Of a stretch of DNA of 64,000 nucleotides, positions 15,191 to 24,128 are shown piece by piece. Both the position numbers and the translations under genes were made by a program. Numbering within the stretch: the first letter of the stretch is position 1; every line of letters starts with the position of its first letter. The notes beneath the pieces were generated by a model. It was given only the letters and a program-made list of their open reading frames with translations, did no database searches and was not told the DNA's origin. Origin of the DNA: Hyphomonadaceae bacterium (GTDB lineage: Bacteria; Pseudomonadota; Alphaproteobacteria; Caulobacterales; Hyphomonadaceae). The stretch spans positions 210,905 through 274,904 of the forward strand of contig JALHLU010000007.1 in NCBI GenBank assembly GCA_022844345.1. The letters are read 5' to 3'.

Positions 15191-15875
15191 CGGCCAGAAC
15201 CTGGAGCGCCCGCGGCGCGGCATCATGTTCGTCGTCTCGAGCCCGTCGGGCGCGGGGAAGACGACGCTGTCGCGGCGGCTGATTTCCGAAGTGCCGGGCG
15301 TGCAGCTGTCGGTTTCGGCGACGACGCGGACGCCGCGGCCGGGCGAGGCCGATGGGGTGGACTATCATTTCCGTTCGGTCGAGCAGTTCCAGAAGATGAT
15401 CGACGCCGACGATTTCCTGGAATGGGCGCGGGTCTTCAAGAATTACTATGGCACGCCGCGCAGCGAGGTCGAGGCGCGGCTGGTGGCCGGCATTGACGTG
15501 GTGTTCGACGTGGACTGGCAGGGCGCGCGGGCGCTGAAGACGATCCGGCCGGGCGATGTGTGTTCGGTGTTCATCCTGCCGCCGTCGCTGGCGCAGCTGA
15601 AACGGCGGCTCGAGGGGAGGCCGGGCGCCGACGAGAAGTCGGTGCAGAGCCGGCTTGATGGCGCGGGGCAGGATATCCTGCGCTGGGGGGAGTACGACTA
15701 CGCCATCGTGAACGACAATCTCGACACGGCCTTCACCGAACTGCGCGCGATCCTCTATGCGGAGCGCAACAAGCGCGCGCGGGCCTCGCTGGGCATCATG
15801 GTGGACCAGCTGCTGAAGGACGCGCGACTGGCGACCAAGACGCAGAGCGGCAGCGCGACGGGCGAGGGCAGTTAG
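15180..15875 (+). CDS. gmk: guanylate kinase
   Basis: A 231-residue enzyme that phosphorylates GMP to GDP. It shows the P-loop SSPSGAGKTT (about residues 20-29), the GMP-binding RTPRPGEADGVDYHF, and DVDWQGARALK. The C-terminus is about 20 residues longer than in E. coli and is Ala/Lys/Ser-rich. It overlaps the end of yicC and is the last gene of the fab-mltG-yicC run; a palindromic repeat and a strong terminator follow. Confidence 0.97.
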   Translation: MSNDGQNLERPRRGIMFVVSSPSGAGKTTLSRRLISEVPGVQLSVSATTRTPRPGEADGVDYHFRSVEQFQKMIDADDFLEWARVFKNYYGTPRSEVEARLVAGIDVVFDVDWQGARALKTIRPGDVCSVFILPPSLAQLKRRLEGRPGADEKSVQSRLDGAGQDILRWGEYDYAIVNDNLDTAFTELRAILYAERNKRARASLGIMVDQLLKDARLATKTQSGSATGEGS

Positions 15876-15904
15876 GCTATCCATTGCCGGCGCCTGTGAG
15901 CACA

Positions 15905-15989
15905 GCCTCGTGGTTCGACGGGCTCACCATGAGGCCTACCTACGGCTTGCGCCCGAGCGCCTCATCCTGAGCCTGTCGAAGGACGAGGC
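15905..15989. repeat. palindromic repeat, family A, intergenic copy
   Basis: Two 31-base arms, GCCTCGTGGTTCGACGGG... (15905-15935) and ...CTGTCGAAGGACGAGGC (15959-15989), are imperfect reverse complements of each other. The left arm and its flank (from 15897) match 7119-7190 apart from about 30 extra bases in the latter. It sits between gmk and the shared terminator at 16018. Confidence 0.75.
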
Positions 15990-16017
15990 GCGTGCTTGTG
16001 ATCTGGGTCGAAAAACC

Positions 16018-16048
16018 TAAAGGCCCGCTGTTTCCAGCGGGCCTTTTT
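16018..16048. terminator. intrinsic terminator after gmk and the PQQ dehydrogenase gene
   Basis: Stem GGCCCGCTG (16022-16030) and CAGCGGGCC (16035-16043) with loop TTTC is followed by five T on the plus strand and preceded by A-rich sequence on the minus side, so it can stop both converging transcripts. The stem-loop is identical to the one after rplI (7935-7956). Confidence 0.85.
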
Positions 16049-16070
16049 CCGTTTCGGGTTGGCGGAAGCG

Positions 16071-18257
16071 CTACGGCGTGGCCTTCGCCGCAGCCTCCTG
16101 CGCCGCCTTTTCGTCGTTGGCGCGCTTGATGACGTAGGCGAGGATGGCGTCGGTCTGCTCAACCGTAAGCGTGGCGGCGAAGCCGGGCATGTTGCGCTGG
16201 GCGCGGTCGCCGTCGCGGACGGCGCCGTTCCAGCCCGAGCGCATGGCGAGCAGGGCTGAGTAGCGCAGGTCGGGCGCGATGGCGCCGGCGGCGGGGACGA
16301 CGGCTGCGCCATGGCAGACGGCGCAGTTCTGGCCGAACAGGAGTTCGCCGGATGCAACGGTTTCGTTGCTGGCGGTCAGCAGCGGCGGGTCGATCTTCAC
16401 GGTTACCGGCGCGCCGGCGATCACCTTTGGCAATTCGGCCGGCAGCTTGGCGGTGCCGCCCATGCGGAAGACCAGGATGCGCGAGTTGTTGGCGCTGGAG
16501 GGCACGGTGCGGGTCTGGCCGATGGGCAGCCCGCGCGCGCCGACCAGGATGGCGATCTGCTGTTCGCCGTCGACCGTGAAGGTGGACGGGGCGGCGACGA
16601 CCTTGGCCTGCGTCGGGGCGGACCAGAGTTTCTTGCCGGTGCGCGCGTCATAGGCGGCGAACTCGCCGGCGTGGTTGCCGGAGAAGACGAGGTTGCCAGC
16701 CGTGGCGAGGACGCCCGTGGCGCCGCGCGTATCTACATTCGGCACGCGCCAGACTTCCTTGGCGGTCACCGGGTCCCAGGCGAGAAGATAGGCTTCTGTC
16801 TTCGGCGCAGCGCCTGTCGCGGCGACGGGCGTGACGCCCTGGCCGGCAGAGAAGGAGATGCCGGTGTTCCAGCCCTTGAGGTTCACCTCGAACTTGTCGG
16901 GCGAGGCGTAGGTGGACGAGGACACGGTGACGGGCAGGTAGATGTAGCCAGTGTCGAGGCTCAAGGCCATCGGATGCCAGTTGTGCATGCCGAGCGCGGC
17001 CGGCGCCACGACGGCGGGAACGCCGGTGACCTCATAGCGGGCTTCGGGCACTTCGACGGGCCGGCCAGTCGCCATGTCGACATGGGTCGCCCACGTCAGC
17101 GGGGCGAATTTCTCGGCGCTGATCAGTTTGCCGGTCTTGGCGTCGAGCACGTAGAAGAAGCCGTTCTTCGGCGCCTGCATGACGACGCGTCGCTTGCCTT
17201 CCGGATAGTTGAGGTCGGCGACCATGATCGGCTGCGTGGCCGTGTAGTCCCAGGTTTCGCCGGGCGTCGTCTGATAGTGCCAGATGTATTTGCCGGTGTG
17301 GGGATTGAGCGCGACGATGGAGGACAGGAACAGGTTGTCGCCGCCGCCGGGCGAGCGGTATTTCTGGTTCCACGGCGTACCGTTGCCGGTGCCGACATAG
17401 AGGATGTCGAGTTCGGGGTCATAGGCCATGCCGTCCCACAGCGTGCCGCCGCCGCCGAGCTTCCAGAATTCGCCATTCCAGGTCTTGCGGGCTTCGGCGA
17501 GTTCGGGCTGTTCATCGCCATTGGCCGGATCGCCGGGCACGGAATACCAGCGCCAGGCCTGCTCGCCCGTTTCAGCGTCGTAGGCCGTTATGTAGCCGCG
17601 GACGCGATACTCTGCGCCGCCATTGCCGATGATGACCTTGCCGTTGACGATGCGCGGCACACCCGTGACCGTGTACGGGAGCGAGGTGTCGGTGGTCTGT
17701 TTTTCCCAGACCACTTTACCAGTCTTGCCATCAAGCGCGATCAGGCGGCCGTCGAGCACGCCGACATAGATCTTGCCGTTCCATGCGGCGACGCCGCGGT
17801 TGACCACATCGCAGCAGGCGTCGGCGCCCTTGGCGCGGTCGATCGCGGGATCATAGGCCCAGAGCAGCGCGCCGGACTTGATGTCGTAGGCCTTCACCAT
17901 TGACCATGCGGTGGTGAGGTACATGACGCCATCGACGACGACGGGCGTGGATTCCTGTCCGCGTTCGGTGTCGATGTCGGCATACCAGGCAAGGCCAAGC
18001 TGGCCGACATTCGTGTCGTTGATCTGGTCGAGGCGGCTGAAGCGCTGTTCGCGGTAATCGCCGCCGGCGAGGAGCCAGGAGCCCGGCTCGGCCTCAAAGC
18101 CAAGAAGGCGTTCTGTGTTCACGGCCGCGGCGCCAACGGCATTGGCCTTGGCGACGGGCGGCGCATCGGGCGAGACCGTGGGCGTGTTTCCGCATGCCGA
18201 CAGGCCAAGCAGAAGGGCAGGCGCGGCGACAGCCAGCGACATCAGGTAGGCGCGCAT
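16071..18257 (-). CDS. PQQ-dependent quinohaemoprotein dehydrogenase lipoprotein with C-terminal cytochrome c domain
   Basis: A 728-residue envelope enzyme that oxidises an alcohol or similar substrate with pyrroloquinoline quinone and passes electrons to its own haem c. The order is a lipoprotein signal (LLGLSAC, Cys22), an eight-bladed propeller beginning WLLAGGDYREQRFSRL, and a cytochrome c domain with CAVCH (Cys645, Cys648, His649) and a candidate axial Met in NMPGF. The vicinal cysteines CC (148-149) in DACCDVVNRG are the disulfide found next to PQQ in this family. The start at 18257 is preferred to an upstream ATG because it has a ribosome-binding site and begins at the signal peptide. 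No PQQ biosynthesis genes are in the window. The lipid anchor is less usual than a free periplasmic form. Confidence 0.92.
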   Translation of the reverse strand: MRAYLMSLAVAAPALLLGLSACGNTPTVSPDAPPVAKANAVGAAAVNTERLLGFEAEPGSWLLAGGDYREQRFSRLDQINDTNVGQLGLAWYADIDTERGQESTPVVVDGVMYLTTAWSMVKAYDIKSGALLWAYDPAIDRAKGADACCDVVNRGVAAWNGKIYVGVLDGRLIALDGKTGKVVWEKQTTDTSLPYTVTGVPRIVNGKVIIGNGGAEYRVRGYITAYDAETGEQAWRWYSVPGDPANGDEQPELAEARKTWNGEFWKLGGGGTLWDGMAYDPELDILYVGTGNGTPWNQKYRSPGGGDNLFLSSIVALNPHTGKYIWHYQTTPGETWDYTATQPIMVADLNYPEGKRRVVMQAPKNGFFYVLDAKTGKLISAEKFAPLTWATHVDMATGRPVEVPEARYEVTGVPAVVAPAALGMHNWHPMALSLDTGYIYLPVTVSSSTYASPDKFEVNLKGWNTGISFSAGQGVTPVAATGAAPKTEAYLLAWDPVTAKEVWRVPNVDTRGATGVLATAGNLVFSGNHAGEFAAYDARTGKKLWSAPTQAKVVAAPSTFTVDGEQQIAILVGARGLPIGQTRTVPSSANNSRILVFRMGGTAKLPAELPKVIAGAPVTVKIDPPLLTASNETVASGELLFGQNCAVCHGAAVVPAAGAIAPDLRYSALLAMRSGWNGAVRDGDRAQRNMPGFAATLTVEQTDAILAYVIKRANDEKAAQEAAAKATP

Positions 18258-18265
18258 AGTCTCAT

Positions 18266-18270
18266 CCTCC
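18266..18270 (-). promoter_or_regulatory. ribosome-binding site that fixes the PQQ dehydrogenase start
   Basis: GGAGG on the minus strand lies 8 bases upstream of the ATG at 18257. An in-frame ATG 13 codons further upstream (18296) has no such site and would place charged residues before the signal peptide. Confidence 0.65.
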
Positions 18271-18453
18271 GCCGGCCTTTTGGCCATTTTTTTCATTGCC
18301 CGGGCTGGATGGCGCGTTCTCCCCCGTGCCGCCCCGGCGGGGCCAGCCTAGAAGGGTGTGCGGCTGGCGGCAATACGGGGGAGTTTCCAAGGAGTCGCAG
18401 GCTGTACACGTCCCCGCGAGCCTGACGGTCTGTGCGAGGGCATTCTTGCCCCA

Positions 18454-19011
18454 CTACAGCACGATCGCGCGTTCCTGAAGCGCATCCAGCGCAGCTTCGG
18501 GGCTATTGGTGTCGGCCATCAGCTGGAGGAAGGATTCCGGCAGGAAGCCACCCTCGATCATGTGGTCGATCAGGTGGAAGTAGGGCTGCCAGTAATTGTT
18601 CTCGGACAGGAAGGCCATCGGCTTGCGGTGGAGCGAGAGCTTCGCCCATGACAGCGTCTCGACGGCCTCTTCCAGCGTGCCGATGCCGCCGGGGAGGACG
18701 ATGAGGCCGTCAGCTTCGTCCAGCAGGGCCTGTTTCCGCTGGTGCATGTTGTCGGTGTATCGGTTCTCGATGCCGTCGAGCACGCCTTCAAGCTCGCGCA
18801 GGAAATGGGGCATCACGCCGAGGACCTCGCCGCCATTGTCGCGCGCGGTTGAAGCGACCGCTCCCATCAGGCCGACATTGCCGCCGCCATAGACGGTGCG
18901 CCAGCCGCGCTTTGCGATGGATTTGCCGAGACGGCGGGCGAGGTCGAGATAACCGGGATCGGACCCGGGAGCTGACCCGCAATAGACGGTGACGGACTTG
19001 ATGCCGGACAT
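18454..19011 (-). CDS. LOG-family protein (putative cytokinin riboside 5'-monophosphate phosphoribohydrolase)
   Basis: A 185-residue Rossmann-like protein of the TIGR00730 group. It carries VYCGSAPGSDPGYLDLARRLGK at the N-terminus and the two nucleotide-binding motifs VYGGGNVGLMGAVA and VLPGGIGTLEEAVE, which define LOG enzymes. These release a free base from a nucleoside 5'-monophosphate. The ATG at 19011 is chosen because homologues begin at MSGIKSVTVYCG; the frame extends upstream without similarity. It is transcribed away from the ABC exporter gene. Confidence 0.93.
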   Translation of the reverse strand: MSGIKSVTVYCGSAPGSDPGYLDLARRLGKSIAKRGWRTVYGGGNVGLMGAVASTARDNGGEVLGVMPHFLRELEGVLDGIENRYTDNMHQRKQALLDEADGLIVLPGGIGTLEEAVETLSWAKLSLHRKPMAFLSENNYWQPYFHLIDHMIEGGFLPESFLQLMADTNSPEAALDALQERAIVL

Positions 19012-19172
19012 TCTTCTTCTCTCTTCTCTGGGCGGCATAGATGCGACGGTTCGTGGCGTGGGGGAAGCCGGGACGTCCCGTTGGTGGCGCGGTCTGTTGC
19101 TGACAGGCCGCTGGCGGCAGGGAAGGCCTGGGAACTCTGGCGTTTCCCGGGGGGCGGGCCTATCTGTGCGCC

Positions 19173-21020
19173 ATGGGCATGCACTCACACGCGAAATCTC
19201 CGTCCGATGTCGATGGTCTGGAAACCGGCGATGCGGGGCTTGGCCAGTCGCTTGGCCGGATCGGCGCGATCATGGCGCGGCCGGAACTGAAGCGGTGGCG
19301 GCTGGTGATGATGCTGGCGCTGGTGCTGACGCTGGCGGCCAAGGTGTTCGCGGTTTATGCGCCGGTGTTCTTCGGCGACGCAATCAACCAGATGACGGGG
19401 CCGGATGCGGCGATGGCCGCGGTGGTCGTGTTGCTGGCGTGGTGGACCGGCGCGCGCATCCTGTCGGCGAACCTGCCTTATCTTCGCGACGCGCTGTTCG
19501 CACCGGTGAGCCAGGAGGCGCAGAGGCTCGTGGCCGTGGAAGCGTATGGGCATGCGCAGGGTCTGTCGCTGTCGTTCCACCAGACGCGGCGGACGGGGGC
19601 GCTCAATCGCGTGATCGACCGGGGGGTTGCGGCGCTCGACTATCTGATCCGGTTCCTGGCGTTCAACATCGGACCCACCATCATCGAGCTGGCGCTGGCG
19701 GCGTTCGTGCTGACGACGCGGTACAGCTGGATCGCGGCGGTGATCGCGGTGGTGACGGTTGCGCTGTATGCGGTGTTCACCGGCCTGCTGACAAACTGGC
19801 GCACGGAGCAGCGGCGCAAGCTGAATGCAGCGGATACGGAACTGCGTGCATTGGCGGTCGACAGCCTGACGAATTTCGAGACGGTGAAAGCTTTCGCCGC
19901 CGAGACGCGCGAGACGGAGCGCTATGACGCCGCCATGCGCGTCTACAACAAGAACATGGTCGAGGTGTCGCGCTCGCTGGCGCTGCTGAACGCCGGGCAG
20001 GACATCATCATGGCGCTGGGCCTCACTGGCGTGGCGGCGATCACGGCGGTCGCTACGTTCAATGGGCAGGTGCAGGCGGGGGACATGGCGGCGGTGGTGC
20101 TGATCATGTCGAACCTCTATCGGCCTCTCTCTGTGCTGGGCTGGGCGTTCCGCGAGATCAAGCAGGGGGCGGTGGACCTCGAGAAGCTCTATGGCCTCAT
20201 GAACATGAAGGCAGAGGTACAGGATGCCCCCGATGCGCGGCCGCTGCAGGCGAAGGGCGGCGAGGTTCGCTTCGAGAATGTGAGCTTCACGCATGATGCG
20301 CGTTCGGCGGGGATTGCCGGCGTTAGCTTTACCGTTCCTGCTGGCACGAAGCTGGCTGTCGTGGGCCCGTCAGGGTCTGGCAAGTCGACGCTGCTGAAGC
20401 TGCTGTTCCGCTTCTACGACACGAAGGGCGGCAGCGTGCTGGTTGACGGGCAGGACGTGCGCAGCCTGAAGCAGGAGAGCCTGCGGGACGCCATCGGCCT
20501 GGTGCCGCAGGATGTGGTGCTGTTCAACGCGTCCATGAAGGAGAACCTGCTCTATGGCCGGCCCAGCGCGAGCGACGCAGAATTGCGCGAGGCGGCGGCG
20601 CGGGCGCAGTTGCTGGAGTTCATCGACCGGCTGCCCAAGGGCTGGGACACGCGCGTGGGCGAGCGGGGCGTGAAGCTTTCCGGCGGCGAGCGGCAAAGGG
20701 TGGGGATTGCCCGTGCAATCCTGAAGAACCCGGCGATCCTAGTTCTCGACGAGGCGACGTCCGCGCTGGACAGCGCGACAGAGCAGGAGGTTCAAGGCGC
20801 GCTCGACGAGGCTGCGAAAGGGCGCACGACCCTGATGGTGGCGCACAGGCTTTCGACAGTGGCGGGCGCGGACGAGATCATCGTGCTGGACGAGGGGCGC
20901 ATCGTGGAGCGCGGGACGCATCGCGAGTTGCTGGACCGCGCGGGGCTGTATGCGGATCTGTGGAGCCGGCAGTCGCGGGCGCATGAGGATGCGGATGCGG
21001 CGGTGCGGGTGGTGGCTTAG
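19173..21020 (+). CDS. Atm1-type ABC exporter (fused membrane and ATPase domains)
   Basis: A 615-residue half-transporter that should act as a homodimer. The membrane domain (about residues 40-330) has six helices and the Atm1/HMT1 signatures HQTRRTGALNRVIDRG and LTNFETVKAF, which separate this group from MsbA. The ATPase domain carries Walker A GPSGSGKST (398-406), Q-loop VPQD, signature LSGGE (502-506), Walker B ILVLDEA (522-528) and the His switch AHRLST. Relatives export glutathione-linked persulfides or metal-glutathione conjugates and help mature cytosolic Fe-S proteins or protect from heavy metals. That fits a genome with a large suf operon, but the link is inference. Confidence 0.93.
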   Translation: MGMHSHAKSPSDVDGLETGDAGLGQSLGRIGAIMARPELKRWRLVMMLALVLTLAAKVFAVYAPVFFGDAINQMTGPDAAMAAVVVLLAWWTGARILSANLPYLRDALFAPVSQEAQRLVAVEAYGHAQGLSLSFHQTRRTGALNRVIDRGVAALDYLIRFLAFNIGPTIIELALAAFVLTTRYSWIAAVIAVVTVALYAVFTGLLTNWRTEQRRKLNAADTELRALAVDSLTNFETVKAFAAETRETERYDAAMRVYNKNMVEVSRSLALLNAGQDIIMALGLTGVAAITAVATFNGQVQAGDMAAVVLIMSNLYRPLSVLGWAFREIKQGAVDLEKLYGLMNMKAEVQDAPDARPLQAKGGEVRFENVSFTHDARSAGIAGVSFTVPAGTKLAVVGPSGSGKSTLLKLLFRFYDTKGGSVLVDGQDVRSLKQESLRDAIGLVPQDVVLFNASMKENLLYGRPSASDAELREAAARAQLLEFIDRLPKGWDTRVGERGVKLSGGERQRVGIARAILKNPAILVLDEATSALDSATEQEVQGALDEAAKGRTTLMVAHRLSTVAGADEIIVLDEGRIVERGTHRELLDRAGLYADLWSRQSRAHEDADAAVRVVA

Positions 21021-21281
21021 GGGTCGAAGTAGGCGGTGAAATCCACACGCCGGACAATGGCTGCACTGAGCAGGCGGATGTTCGGAACCGAACAGAGCCG
21101 GGGACGTTCCTGAGCGTCGGGGTCATGCGCCTCGAACCGTCACTCTATCAATCCGTCCCACCACGACGCGGCTTGCCCATGCCGCGTGAGAGGCACGCCA
21201 TTGCCCGGTTCAGAGACCAATTCCAAGCGAAGGGCGCCGCAGCCTGCGCCTGACCAGGCTCCGGCAGGCGATACGCCAGCA

Positions 21282-21893
21282 ATGGACGACCGGGACTTCA
21301 AGGCGCAGCTGGTGAAGCTGATCCCCCACGTTCGCGCCTTTTCCTACAGCGTCGCCTCGCGCAATGAATCAAACGACCTCGCGCAGGAAACGCTGCTGCG
21401 GGCCTGGAAAGCGCGGGCCTCCTACCAGCCTGGCACGAACCTGAAGGCGTGGCTGTTCACGATCCTTCGCAATGCACACTATTCGCGGGGACGCCGGGCC
21501 TGGCGCACGCAGCCGATGGACCCCGAGATCGCCGAGAACGTGCTCGTCGCCAATGACGACCCGTCGGCAAGCGAAGAGCTGCTCGATGTCCGCAACGCGA
21601 TGCAGGAGCTTTCATTCGAGCACAGGCAGGCGCTCGCGCTCGTGGCGGCTGCAGGGCTTTCGTATGCGGAGACGGCCGCGATCTGCGATTGCGCCGAGGG
21701 TACTGTGAAAAGCCGGGTGAGCCGGGCGCGCGTGGAGCTGGCCAGCATACTGGAGCGCAGGCGGCAGCAGCAGCGCATGAGAACCAGCGTGTCTGCATCG
21801 CAGGCCTTCGAGTCGATCCTGGCCGAGGCAGAGAGCATGAAACGCGGCGAGCGCGCACCGGCGGCGGGATCGGCGGCCGCGCCGAAGCCGTAA
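21282..21893 (+). CDS. ECF-type RNA polymerase sigma factor, EcfG-like
   Basis: A 203-residue sigma-70-family factor with regions 2 and 4 only. Region 2 is FKAQLVKLIPHVRAFSYSVASRNESNDLAQETLLRAWKARASYQPGTNLKAWLFTILRN, very like alphaproteobacterial EcfG. Region 4 is HRQALALVAAAGLSYAETAAICDCAEGTVKSRVSRARVEL, the helix-turn-helix that reads the -35 element. The start at 21282 is uncertain; a GTG at 21186 would add 32 residues. No nepR-phyR pair flanks it, so it is probably an EcfG paralogue. The last 30 residues (Ala/Gly-rich) overlap, in antisense, the broken cupin gene. Confidence 0.9.
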   Translation: MDDRDFKAQLVKLIPHVRAFSYSVASRNESNDLAQETLLRAWKARASYQPGTNLKAWLFTILRNAHYSRGRRAWRTQPMDPEIAENVLVANDDPSASEELLDVRNAMQELSFEHRQALALVAAAGLSYAETAAICDCAEGTVKSRVSRARVELASILERRRQQQRMRTSVSASQAFESILAEAESMKRGERAPAAGSAAAPKP

Positions 21894-22153
21894 TGCAGCA
21901 CGCCGGAGAGGACCGTGATCATCCGGTCATCCGGATGGCTGTGGGGCGGCATCAGACCGCCATCCTTCAGATGAACGCGGATTGTATAGAGGCCGGGCTG
22001 GCTGGGCGCGCCGATGAGGAAGGCGGCGTCCATGTTGGTGGCGTTGCCGACGGGTGCGTAGGCGCCGCCTTCAAGCCAATGGTCGTGGACCAAGGGAGCG
22101 GCCGCGCAACTGGCGGCGGCCAACGCCCCGGCGGCGAGCAGAATGACGCGCAT
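21868..22153 (-). pseudogene. cupin-domain protein, truncated at the C-terminus
   Basis: Reading the complement from the ATG at 22153 gives a signal peptide (MRVILLAAGALAAASCA), then a cupin start that fits the family well for about 90 residues: YTIRVHLKDGG, the metal-binding PPHSHPDD and ITVLSGVLHYGFG. After that the frame runs on into the antisense of the sigma-factor gene (open to 21479) with a composition that no longer resembles a cupin. The second half of the barrel, with its later metal ligand, is missing. Either the gene was cut by a rearrangement that placed the sigma-factor gene against it, or it encodes a chimeric protein. A good AGGGGA ribosome-binding site remains. Confidence 0.6.
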
Positions 22154-22324
22154 CAGAATCCCCTGTTTGGCGAGACACTAACGGCTTGCGGGCCGCGTGT
22201 CAGTTATGCTGTGGGATCAAAACAGCTTGCCTTATGGACAGGGGCGTCAGGACACAGGATTGCGGCTTGTCTCGGGGCCAAGCGCGCCGCACATCTTGGG
22301 AAAACCAGTCCAGGGAATCCTTGA

Positions 22325-23197
22325 ATGACCGACGCCGCCTATACACCCCCCAAAGTCTGGTCCTGGAACAAGGAGGCGGTCAGCCGCTTCTCGAACATCA
22401 ACCGGCCGATTGCCGGGCCGACGCATGACAAGGATCTCCAGGTCGGGAGGCATCCGATCCAGCTGTATTCGCTGGGTACGCCCAATGGCGTGAAGGTGAC
22501 GGTCATGCTGGAGGAGCTGCTGGCTTTGGGCCATGCGGGCGCCGAATACGATGCGTGGCTGATCAACATCAACAAGGGTGAGCAGTTTTCCAGCGGGTAT
22601 GTGGAGGCCAATCCGAACTCCAAGATTCCGGTCATGGTGGACCATGGCGAGCCCAAGCCGCTGCGCGTGTTTGAGTCCGGATCGATCCTTGTCTACCTCG
22701 CGGAAAAATTCGGGGCGTTCCTGCCGCAGGATCGTGCGGCGCGGACAGAGACGCTGAACTGGCTGTTCTGGCAGATGGGCTCAGCACCCTTCCTGGGTGG
22801 CGGCTTCGGGCACTTCTACGCTTATGCGCCAGAGAAGTGGGAATACCCGATTGATCGCTATGCGATGGAGGTGAAGCGGCAGCTTGATGTGCTGGATCGC
22901 CGCCTTGCGGAGACAGAGTATCTTGCGGGCGATGCCTACACGATCGCCGACATGGCGAACTGGCCCTGGTATGGCGCGATGGTGAAGGGCGTCCTTTACG
23001 GAGCCGGCGAATTCCTTGCCGTGCATGAATACAAACACGTGATCCGGTGGACGGACCAGATCGCATCGCGGCCGGCGGTGAAGCGGGGGCGCGTGGTCAA
23101 CCGCACTTGGGGCGATCCGGCGAGCCAGCTGCATGAGCGGCACGACGCCAGCGATTTTGACCTGAAGACCCAGGACAAGGTGGCGAAGGACGGCTGA
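22325..23197 (+). CDS. yghU: glutathione S-transferase-like disulfide-bond oxidoreductase, YghU type
   Basis: A 290-residue Nu-class GST relative that reduces disulfides with two bound glutathione molecules. The N-terminal extension (PPKVWSWNKEAVSRFSNINRPIAG) is specific to YghU. The thioredoxin-like domain follows (IQLYSLGTPNGVKVTVMLEELL; NPNSKIPVMVDH; VFESGSILVYLAEKFG), then the helical domain with GGGFGHFYAYAPEKWEYPIDRY and DAYTIADMANWPWYG. The TPNG segment supplies the Thr/Asn glutathione contacts. It is a single gene. Together with the nearby glutathione peroxidase and Atm1-type exporter it makes a thiol-metabolism neighbourhood, though they are not one operon. Confidence 0.93.
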   Translation: MTDAAYTPPKVWSWNKEAVSRFSNINRPIAGPTHDKDLQVGRHPIQLYSLGTPNGVKVTVMLEELLALGHAGAEYDAWLININKGEQFSSGYVEANPNSKIPVMVDHGEPKPLRVFESGSILVYLAEKFGAFLPQDRAARTETLNWLFWQMGSAPFLGGGFGHFYAYAPEKWEYPIDRYAMEVKRQLDVLDRRLAETEYLAGDAYTIADMANWPWYGAMVKGVLYGAGEFLAVHEYKHVIRWTDQIASRPAVKRGRVVNRTWGDPASQLHERHDASDFDLKTQDKVAKDG

Positions 23198-23319
23198 GTG
23201 GGCGCTTGCCAGCACCTGCGCTTCGATTTGACCCGGCCCTCTGAAAACTGTCAGTTGTCGACGGCAGGAGCGACTCGCGTCCGGATGGCTGTCGTTGCGA
23301 GCGGGGGGAGCGTTTGACG

Positions 23320-24102
23320 ATGAGTGTGCGCGCGTTCGCTTTCGCTATCGGCTTCTGGTGGGTGTCGATCCTCTACGTCTTCATGGCGGCGGTGCTTGCG
23401 CTTGTGCCGGGCCGCAAGGGCGTGCGGTGGGCGGTGCGGCGCTATTCGAGGCGCATGGTGCAGCTGATGAAGCTGATCGGGATCCGGCCTGAGGTGCGAG
23501 GCAAGGAGCGCCTGCCGCCGCCGCCCTTCATCGTCGCGCCCAAGCATTCCAGCTATGGCGACGGCTTCCTGATGTACATCCAGTTCGACGATGTGGCGTT
23601 CGTAACGGGCGATCACCTCGAGCGCTTTCCGCTTGTGCCCAGGGTGCTGGAGAAGCTGGGCGCGATCGTGGTCGACAATTGCGGCGGACCGGAAGCGCGC
23701 AAGGATCTGGCGGCCAGCTTTGCGAAGGCGGCCGAGGACAAGCGGATCGTGCTGATCTATCCCGAGGGGCATCTGACCAAGGTGGGCGAGCACAAGCGCA
23801 TTCGTGCTGGCGTGTGGCACATGCAGGAGGCGTCGCAATGGCCGGTGGTGCCGGTGGCGACGAACCTTGGCCTGCGCTGGCAGGAGCAGGATTACGCCAA
23901 GTATCCGGGGCCAGCGGTGATCGAGTTTCTCGATCCCATCCCGCCGGGGCTGGGCAAGGACGAGATGGTCAAGCTGCTGGGCGAGGCGATCCACACCCAC
24001 ACGGACAGGCTAATCGAGGAAGGCCGCGCGTGGGACAGGGCGAATGGCGTTGAGCGCCCGAAATCGCCGGCGGCGGTTGTGAAGAACGAGCCGGCCACCT
24101 AG
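23320..24102 (+). CDS. 1-acyl-sn-glycerol-3-phosphate acyltransferase (PlsC family)
   Basis: A 260-residue inner-membrane acyltransferase that makes phosphatidic acid from lysophosphatidic acid. An N-terminal membrane segment (residues 5-30) precedes the catalytic motif H-x4-D (KHSSYGD, His76 and Asp81). YPEGHLTK stands for the acceptor-binding motif usually written FPEGTR. The start may be the ATG at 23320 or an in-frame TTG at 23314; the purine-rich GGGGGGAG at 23302-23309 serves the ATG better. amphi-Trp and gpx genes follow on the same strand with small gaps. Confidence 0.9.
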   Translation: MSVRAFAFAIGFWWVSILYVFMAAVLALVPGRKGVRWAVRRYSRRMVQLMKLIGIRPEVRGKERLPPPPFIVAPKHSSYGDGFLMYIQFDDVAFVTGDHLERFPLVPRVLEKLGAIVVDNCGGPEARKDLAASFAKAAEDKRIVLIYPEGHLTKVGEHKRIRAGVWHMQEASQWPVVPVATNLGLRWQEQDYAKYPGPAVIEFLDPIPPGLGKDEMVKLLGEAIHTHTDRLIEEGRAWDRANGVERPKSPAAVVKNEPAT

Positions 24103-24128
24103 CTTGCCCTCAAAGCAGAGGATGAGTC

